A DNA stretch of 18,578 nucleotides from a bacterium. GTDB taxonomy: Bacteria; SM23-31; JAUVVT01. The stretch covers positions 1 to 18,578 of the forward strand of contig JAUWXV010000050.1 of NCBI GenBank assembly GCA_030616165.1, read 5' to 3'. Under the pieces are notes generated by a model that saw only the letters and a program-made list of their open reading frames with translations, was not told the DNA's origin and did not search any database. Shown piece by piece: positions 14,547 to 18,578 of this stretch. The position numbers and the translations under genes are program-made. Positions within the stretch are counted from its first letter, which is position 1; each line of letters starts with the position of its first letter.

Positions 14547-14605
14547 AAAACGATGGTGCTAATTGAGTAATTTGTGAGTGATTATTAGAATCTGTAAATA
14601 TTTAT

Positions 14606-15688
14606 TTAAGCTACTTCGGACAAAATATTTCTTAAATATTCAAGTGCGAATACTGCCTGCTCCTCAGAATCTTCCAGTTTAGCATATTTGTTTCCGATTT
14701 TAAATGGATGGCATAATTCATATGAGAGATAACCATTATATCCTATTTCAGTCAATGTTTTCAAAAAACCAGGGTAATTTATCAAGTTCCTTCTAGAACC
14801 AAAAACACGCTGGGCAATTTTTCCATTCTCCTGTCTATAAAATTCTCCTCCAACATGCGAATGCACAATTAAATCTTTTCCTGCTTCCAACACTGCATTC
14901 CGAACGTATTCATCATCCTGAGCGTAAAAAAGTGGAACATCGAGGGAAAGTTTAAGGTTTTCGGAGCCAATTTCATTAACCATTTCAATTGCATCTTTAT
15001 AATTATCAATCAGTGGTTTATGATTCTGAAAAGCAAGAGTAATACCAAATTTCTCGGCATACTTTACTGACTCTTCAAGGCATTCTCTACACCATTTCCA
15101 TTTTTGTTGTTTTGTAACATCAGGAAAAGCAACTTCGGATGCTTTCCTTGCCTCATCATAAATAGCTTTACCATTATCCATAGTAACTCCCGTCCAAGCA
15201 GCCATTAACCTAAGAATTTTAACTCCTAAATAACTCGTAGTTCTCATCTGTTCTCTTACCATTAATAATTCATTCTCACGCCTTTCGGGAATAGGACTGG
15301 CAAAATTATTATAACTTGCGACTGCGGCAATTTCTATTCCTTCCCTATCAGCCAACTTTCTTATTTCAGCACATTCTTTTTCATCATAATCAAGTGGACT
15401 CAGGTGAGGTCTTTTTCCCCCTAATTCTACTGCATTGTATCCAATTGATTTAGCTTTTCGGATAAATTCCTTAATGTTCAATCCAGGTCCATCATACCAC
15501 ACTCCCGTAAATGTCACACTAAATAGACTCAATTTAATTGAGTTTTTATTTTTTTGTTCTACAATTTTTTCCCTATCCTGACATGAAAATATTGCCCCCG
15601 ATGCGGCTATCCCGGCTGTTAATCCAATTGTTCCCTTTGTGCCTTTTAATAAAAACTCCCTTCGATTTAAAGAATTTTTTTGTGTCAT
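14606..15688 (-). CDS. Tat-exported xylose-isomerase-like TIM-barrel protein (sugar isomerase/epimerase or keto-glycoside lyase type), 1
   Basis: The ATG at 15688 is chosen since GGAGG precedes it by five to six bases; the ATG at 15700 contains that site. The protein has 360 residues. The N-terminus carries a Tat motif, NRREFLLKG (Arg9-Arg10), and a lipobox-like AIFSC (Cys36), so it is probably a Tat lipoprotein. The rest is an AP-endonuclease-2/xylose-isomerase-like barrel: GYNAVELGGK, LAFQNHKPL (219-225), LKLSLDVPLF (Asp250), VHSHVGGEF (His276/278) and YLSYELCHPF (Glu324). The usual first metal ligand Glu in the (E)NH motif is Gln221 here. It probably acts in the periplasm on oxidised or phosphorylation-free sugars. 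The exact reaction cannot be told. Confidence 0.86.
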   Translation of the reverse strand: MTQKNSLNRREFLLKGTKGTIGLTAGIAASGAIFSCQDREKIVEQKNKNSIKLSLFSVTFTGVWYDGPGLNIKEFIRKAKSIGYNAVELGGKRPHLSPLDYDEKECAEIRKLADREGIEIAAVASYNNFASPIPERRENELLMVREQMRTTSYLGVKILRLMAAWTGVTMDNGKAIYDEARKASEVAFPDVTKQQKWKWCRECLEESVKYAEKFGITLAFQNHKPLIDNYKDAIEMVNEIGSENLKLSLDVPLFYAQDDEYVRNAVLEAGKDLIVHSHVGGEFYRQENGKIAQRVFGSRRNLINYPGFLKTLTEIGYNGYLSYELCHPFKIGNKYAKLEDSEEQAVFALEYLRNILSEVA

Positions 15689-15743
15689 TTTTTCCTCCAT
15701 AAAATTTTTTATATGTTCGAAAATATAAAATCTATATAAATTT

Positions 15744-15772
15744 AATATACTTTCTCAACAATGTAAAATCAA
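15744..15772 (-). promoter_or_regulatory. Sigma-70-like promoter of the first isomerase-like gene
   Basis: On the minus strand TTGATT (15772-15767) is followed after 17 bases by TATATT (15749-15744). The gene's ATG at 15688 is about 55 bases downstream. The shared 20-bp motif lies about 45 bases upstream. Confidence 0.5.
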
Positions 15773-15812
15773 TTATAATTTGCTTTAACAAATATTATTT
15801 AACCAAGATATT

Positions 15813-15837
15813 ATTGTATGTTTTGAAGATATACAAT
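15813..15837. promoter_or_regulatory. Inverted repeat containing the shared 20-bp motif
   Basis: ATTGTAT (15813-15819) and ATACAAT (15831-15837) are 7-bp arms around an 11-base centre, GTTTTGAAGAT. Positions 15818-15837 equal the reverse complement of 12444-12463. Here the inverted repeat is complete; at the kinase gene only one half-site and the centre remain. The site is upstream of the predicted promoter of the isomerase-like gene, which suits an activator. Confidence 0.45.
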
Positions 15838-15954
15838 CCTCTACTCAATAAAAGGGAAAATCTATTATTAAAAGTATTTTTTGTTAATTTATTAGAAAAA
15901 GAAATAAAATTAAATATTATAAAATATAAATAACTACAGCAGATTTTAATTAAA

Positions 15955-16845
15955 TTACACTATATTCTGATACGCCAAAAATAAAGCTCTGTAATAATTC
16001 ATCAGTCTTATTGGTTCACGACTTGCATCTATCTCCGCAAAACAGTCTCCATTAAATCCATTGTCTAAAAGTTTTTTAAATAATTTTCTGTATGGATATT
16101 CAATATTACTCAATTCATGCATATGAAGAGAAAATATTTTATCTTTTATCATTTCGAAATTTTCATCAAATCCGCCATCCTCAAGATCAGATGGATTACA
16201 ATTCCAGTTTACAACAACATTATCATGTTCGGCAGCATCCATAATGCTTTTTATCACAGGAATATTGCTTGTTCCTCTACCATGAGCGCACAATTTTATT
16301 TTGACATTATAATCCTCAGCAAACTCTCCCACTTCCCTTAATGACCTCCCAATCTGTGCAATGGTTTTCTCTTTTGGGATACCTTTATCTTCCAATAACA
16401 TATTTGGAAACACTCGTATCCCAACAGCACCAACATCTTGTGCCAGTTTTACATATTCTTTTGTTCCTTCAATATTTTTCCTCAGTTCATCAGGGTCAGG
16501 TGAATGATAATAAAAACCGCTTGCCAGCCCTGATAGTCTTATTGGAGAATCTGCGAATCGCTTTTTAACTTCCGCTCTCTGAGCAGATGTAAGATCAACC
16601 TCAACTCCATGTGTATGTGTGGTTCTAAGTTCAACACATTCAAAGTTGGTCTCAGTTAAATTCTTAATGACAGTTTCAATATCCCAATCCCTTGCCAATG
16701 TATATGTCATAACACCTAAAGGTAATGATTTTTCTTGCGATGTAGATTCACCTGATGGTTTTTGACCACATTCATATAATAATCCAGCGGATGCTGTAAT
16801 AGCCGCTGTTTTTAAAAAATTTCTTCTTGAAAAATTTCCTGACAT
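15955..16845 (-). CDS. Tat-exported xylose-isomerase-like TIM-barrel protein, 2
   Basis: The 296-residue protein starts at ATG 16845 with GGGAGG about seven bases upstream. The N-terminus has a textbook Tat motif, SRRNFLK (Arg7-Arg8), then a hydrophobic stretch and LLYEC (Cys26), so lipid attachment is likely. The barrel shows MTYTL, FECVELRTTHTHG (Glu72), LCAHGRGTSN (His188), VVNWNCNPSDL (about 211-221), FSLHMHEL (His241/243) and CFAEID (Glu271). It is only distantly like the neighbouring isomerase-like protein, so they are not recent duplicates. Asn occupies the position where an Asp metal ligand is common. It lies 254 bases upstream of that gene and 212 bases downstream of the oxidoreductase gene, and probably works with both in periplasmic sugar conversion. 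Confidence 0.86.
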   Translation of the reverse strand: MSGNFSRRNFLKTAAITASAGLLYECGQKPSGESTSQEKSLPLGVMTYTLARDWDIETVIKNLTETNFECVELRTTHTHGVEVDLTSAQRAEVKKRFADSPIRLSGLASGFYYHSPDPDELRKNIEGTKEYVKLAQDVGAVGIRVFPNMLLEDKGIPKEKTIAQIGRSLREVGEFAEDYNVKIKLCAHGRGTSNIPVIKSIMDAAEHDNVVVNWNCNPSDLEDGGFDENFEMIKDKIFSLHMHELSNIEYPYRKLFKKLLDNGFNGDCFAEIDASREPIRLMNYYRALFLAYQNIV

Positions 16846-16935
16846 TATAATACCTCCCTGTTTTAGAATTTAAAGACTTCTGTAAAACATATAATATTAG
16901 ATAATACAATATGTTAAGGTTAATTATTTACTTGT

Positions 16936-16969
16936 TATTTCCTCCAAATTTTGTTATATGGAGGAAATA
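16936..16969. repeat. 11-bp-arm inverted repeat between oxidoreductase and isomerase-like genes
   Basis: TATTTCCTCCA (16936-16946) and TGGAGGAAATA (16959-16969) are perfect 11-bp arms with a 12-base loop. It lies about 90 bases past the oxidoreductase stop and about 90 upstream of the next start. No T-run follows on the minus strand, so it is not a standard terminator; it could be an mRNA processing or stabilising hairpin, or an operator. Confidence 0.5.
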
Positions 16970-17057
16970 GTATTAAAAATATTCAATTTTCAATACCAGA
17001 GAAATCTATCTGTGAGAATCTTTCCGCTTGATATTCAATAGTCAATATATTCTTTAG

Positions 17058-18416
17058 TTATATCTTATCGGGAACTACGTACGGATAACGGTATTTTCTT
17101 GTCAGGTAAGTATTTGCATCTTCATCATTGATAAAAGTTTCATTATATGGATTATAAGTCAACTTTCGTCCTGTGCGGTACGATATAATCCCGAGATGTC
17201 CTATGGCTGTTGACATATGGCCTTCTAAAATATCGCAATCGAGGTCCTGCCATCTCCGGGTTCTGACGCAGTCGATAAAGTTTTTCCAGATATTACCCCT
17301 CTCTTCTTCCGGAATATCTTTATCGGATAAACTCGGACCCGGTTCGTTCTTTCTGCCAAAAAATGTCCTGAATCCTCCCGAAGAGAGCGTCATCCATCCT
17401 TCCGAGCTGTAAAGAAAACAGTTGCCTCCTGACGCTGCGCCTTCTGGGTTTGTATACAGACTTCGTACTTCATTCTGTATAATCTTCCCATCATCATACT
17501 CATAAATGGCAGCCATAATATTCGGTACCTCCTGGTCGGAATCCTGACAGAAAAATCCACCCGTGCAGTGCACCTTAACAGGATGGATACGCTTATTCAT
17601 AGCCCATCGAGCCCCATCCATTCGGTAGATACCGTTGTTCCCAAACTCTGTCGTACTCGTATCCCAGAACCAGTGCCATGTATATATAAACCTGTTTTCA
17701 TTAAAGGGACGATATGGCGCAGGACCGAGAAACATATCCCAGTTAACACCCTTGGGAATAGGACTGTCCTTTACATGTCCTATACTGGTACGGTAACTAT
17801 ATACAATTCCTTTAGCCATATAAATATCCCCCATTTTTCCGTCACGGATAAACTTTATACCCTCCTGAGCAGCCTTACTGCTTCTCCATGTGATTCCTGC
17901 CTGAACCACGCGGTTATATTTTCTTGCCGCCTGGACCATCTTTCGCCCTTCGGAAATATTGTGAGATACGGGTTTTTCCACATACACATCCTTCCCTGCC
18001 TGGCACGCCCAGATTGTCTGAAGAGCATGCCAGTGGTCCGGTGTCACTACTGAAACAGCATCTATATCTTTATCTTCAAGCAACTTTCGGCAATCAACCT
18101 CAGTCTTCGGTTTAGTTCCATATAATTTTTCCACTTCAGCCGCAGCCGCATGTAATAATCTTTCATCAACATCGCATATTGCTGCGACCCTGACATTAGG
18201 TATTCTGGCATAATTTGTAATGTGCACCATACCCCTCCCACTTATTATTCCCCTTACACGCTCTCGCTTTCTTCCGCTGACACCTATAACTGCAACATTC
18301 ACCCTATCATTCGGGCTGTTTCTGACAAAACCCTTAATTACAGCAGGAGCAGTTACCATTAGTCCTGCTGTAAAAGCGGATTTATTTAAGAATCTGCGAC
18401 GATTTATTAACTTCAT
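17058..18416 (-). CDS. Tat-exported Gfo/Idh/MocA-family oxidoreductase
   Basis: I choose ATG 18416 (452 residues) because GGAGGG lies six bases upstream; an ATG at 18458 is fourteen codons earlier and has no ribosome site. The N-terminus is a Tat signal, NRRRFLNKSA (Arg6-Arg8), followed by a hydrophobic AGLMVTAPAV. The Rossmann domain begins VNVAVIGVSG (39-48), continues with RVAAICDVDE (about 76-85), and carries the family catalytic motif EKP (147-149) in VYVEKPVSHN. The C-terminal half (WHWFWDTSTTEFGNNG) is of the bacterial oxidoreductase C-terminal type. It probably oxidises a sugar or glycoside hydroxyl with bound NAD(P) outside the cytoplasm. Two Tat-exported TIM-barrel proteins are encoded downstream. 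The substrate is unknown. Confidence 0.91.
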   Translation of the reverse strand: MKLINRRRFLNKSAFTAGLMVTAPAVIKGFVRNSPNDRVNVAVIGVSGRKRERVRGIISGRGMVHITNYARIPNVRVAAICDVDERLLHAAAAEVEKLYGTKPKTEVDCRKLLEDKDIDAVSVVTPDHWHALQTIWACQAGKDVYVEKPVSHNISEGRKMVQAARKYNRVVQAGITWRSSKAAQEGIKFIRDGKMGDIYMAKGIVYSYRTSIGHVKDSPIPKGVNWDMFLGPAPYRPFNENRFIYTWHWFWDTSTTEFGNNGIYRMDGARWAMNKRIHPVKVHCTGGFFCQDSDQEVPNIMAAIYEYDDGKIIQNEVRSLYTNPEGAASGGNCFLYSSEGWMTLSSGGFRTFFGRKNEPGPSLSDKDIPEEERGNIWKNFIDCVRTRRWQDLDCDILEGHMSTAIGHLGIISYRTGRKLTYNPYNETFINDEDANTYLTRKYRYPYVVPDKI

Positions 18417-18452
18417 AATTATCCCTCCAATATTATTGGTTAAATAAATAAG

Positions 18453-18469
18453 CTGCATTTTTAATGCAG
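18453..18469 (-). promoter_or_regulatory. Small hairpin in the leader of the oxidoreductase gene
   Basis: CTGCATT and AATGCAG are perfect 7-bp arms with a 3-base loop, about 37 bases upstream of the chosen ATG. It could be an operator half-pair or a leader hairpin. The flanks are AT-rich, and no firm promoter was found in the remaining 100 bases to the window edge. Confidence 0.35.
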
Positions 18470-18578
18470 ATATTTTGATTTATTTTATTATTTTCATAAT
18501 ATAATTTCCATTACTGGTTCATTGTAAATCATTCAGTTATTATTAACAATACAGTGATATAAAGACATTATTATAGGC

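Noticed and set aside
15689-15700. ATG 15700 as start of the first isomerase-like gene
   Set aside because: This ATG overlaps the GGAGG that serves ATG 15688, whose product begins at a normal distance from the Tat motif.
18417-18458. ATG 18458 as start of the oxidoreductase
   Set aside because: No ribosome site there, and the extension would precede the Tat signal; GGAGGG precedes ATG 18416.

Overview
The window looks like a chromosomal segment of an uncultured, Gram-negative, AT-rich bacterium. Outer-membrane beta-barrels, several lipoprotein signals and Tat signals show a two-membrane envelope. Shine-Dalgarno sites are strong (GGAGG) and several sigma-70-like promoters are visible. TPR plus PD40 exported proteins, Tat-exported sugar enzymes and many GC-rich palindromic intergenic repeats recall candidate phyla around FCB/KSB1/Marinimicrobia or Aminicenantes. 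That placement is an impression from gene content, not a measurement. No tRNA, rRNA, CRISPR array, transposase or phage gene was seen.

Layout. (1) 1-1558, minus: a large lipoprotein with a probable alpha/alpha-barrel and a FlgD-like Ig segment. It is open at the left edge. (2) 1559-2359: AT-rich divergent intergenic region with clustered TTATCA/TGATAA motifs and one GC-rich palindrome. (3) 2360-5162, plus: three tandem paralogous outer-membrane beta-barrel genes, then the remnant of a fourth copy, then a small lipoprotein gene (5317-5871). (4) 5872-6895: repeat island with two copies of a composite element of about 210 bp, ending in the terminator of the next minus-strand gene. (5) 6896-12326, minus: an exported TPR/PD40-propeller protein, an OmpR-type response regulator and a histidine kinase with a TPR-like extracytoplasmic sensor region. 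Repeats fill the kinase-regulator gap. (6) 12609-14309, minus: a winged-helix regulator and a multi-pass membrane protein in one operon behind a promoter/operator-like palindrome, and a DUF456 membrane protein. (7) 14606-18416, minus: two Tat-exported xylose-isomerase-like TIM-barrel proteins and one Tat-exported Gfo/Idh/MocA oxidoreductase.

How the parts may work together. The three Tat-exported enzymes fit an extracytoplasmic oxidise-then-isomerise/lyse pathway for sugars or glycosides, as known for Gfo/Idh/MocA plus TIM-barrel partners in keto-glycoside use. The left-edge lipoprotein could be another carbohydrate enzyme. The kinase, regulator and PD40 protein may form one envelope-sensing module, since TPR-like segments occur in both the sensor and the exported protein. 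The barrel array is the most dynamic part: scaffold strands are nearly constant, predicted loops differ in length and sequence, identical blocks are shared between non-adjacent copies, and a collapsed fourth copy remains. This suggests continuing duplication and gene conversion of a surface protein.
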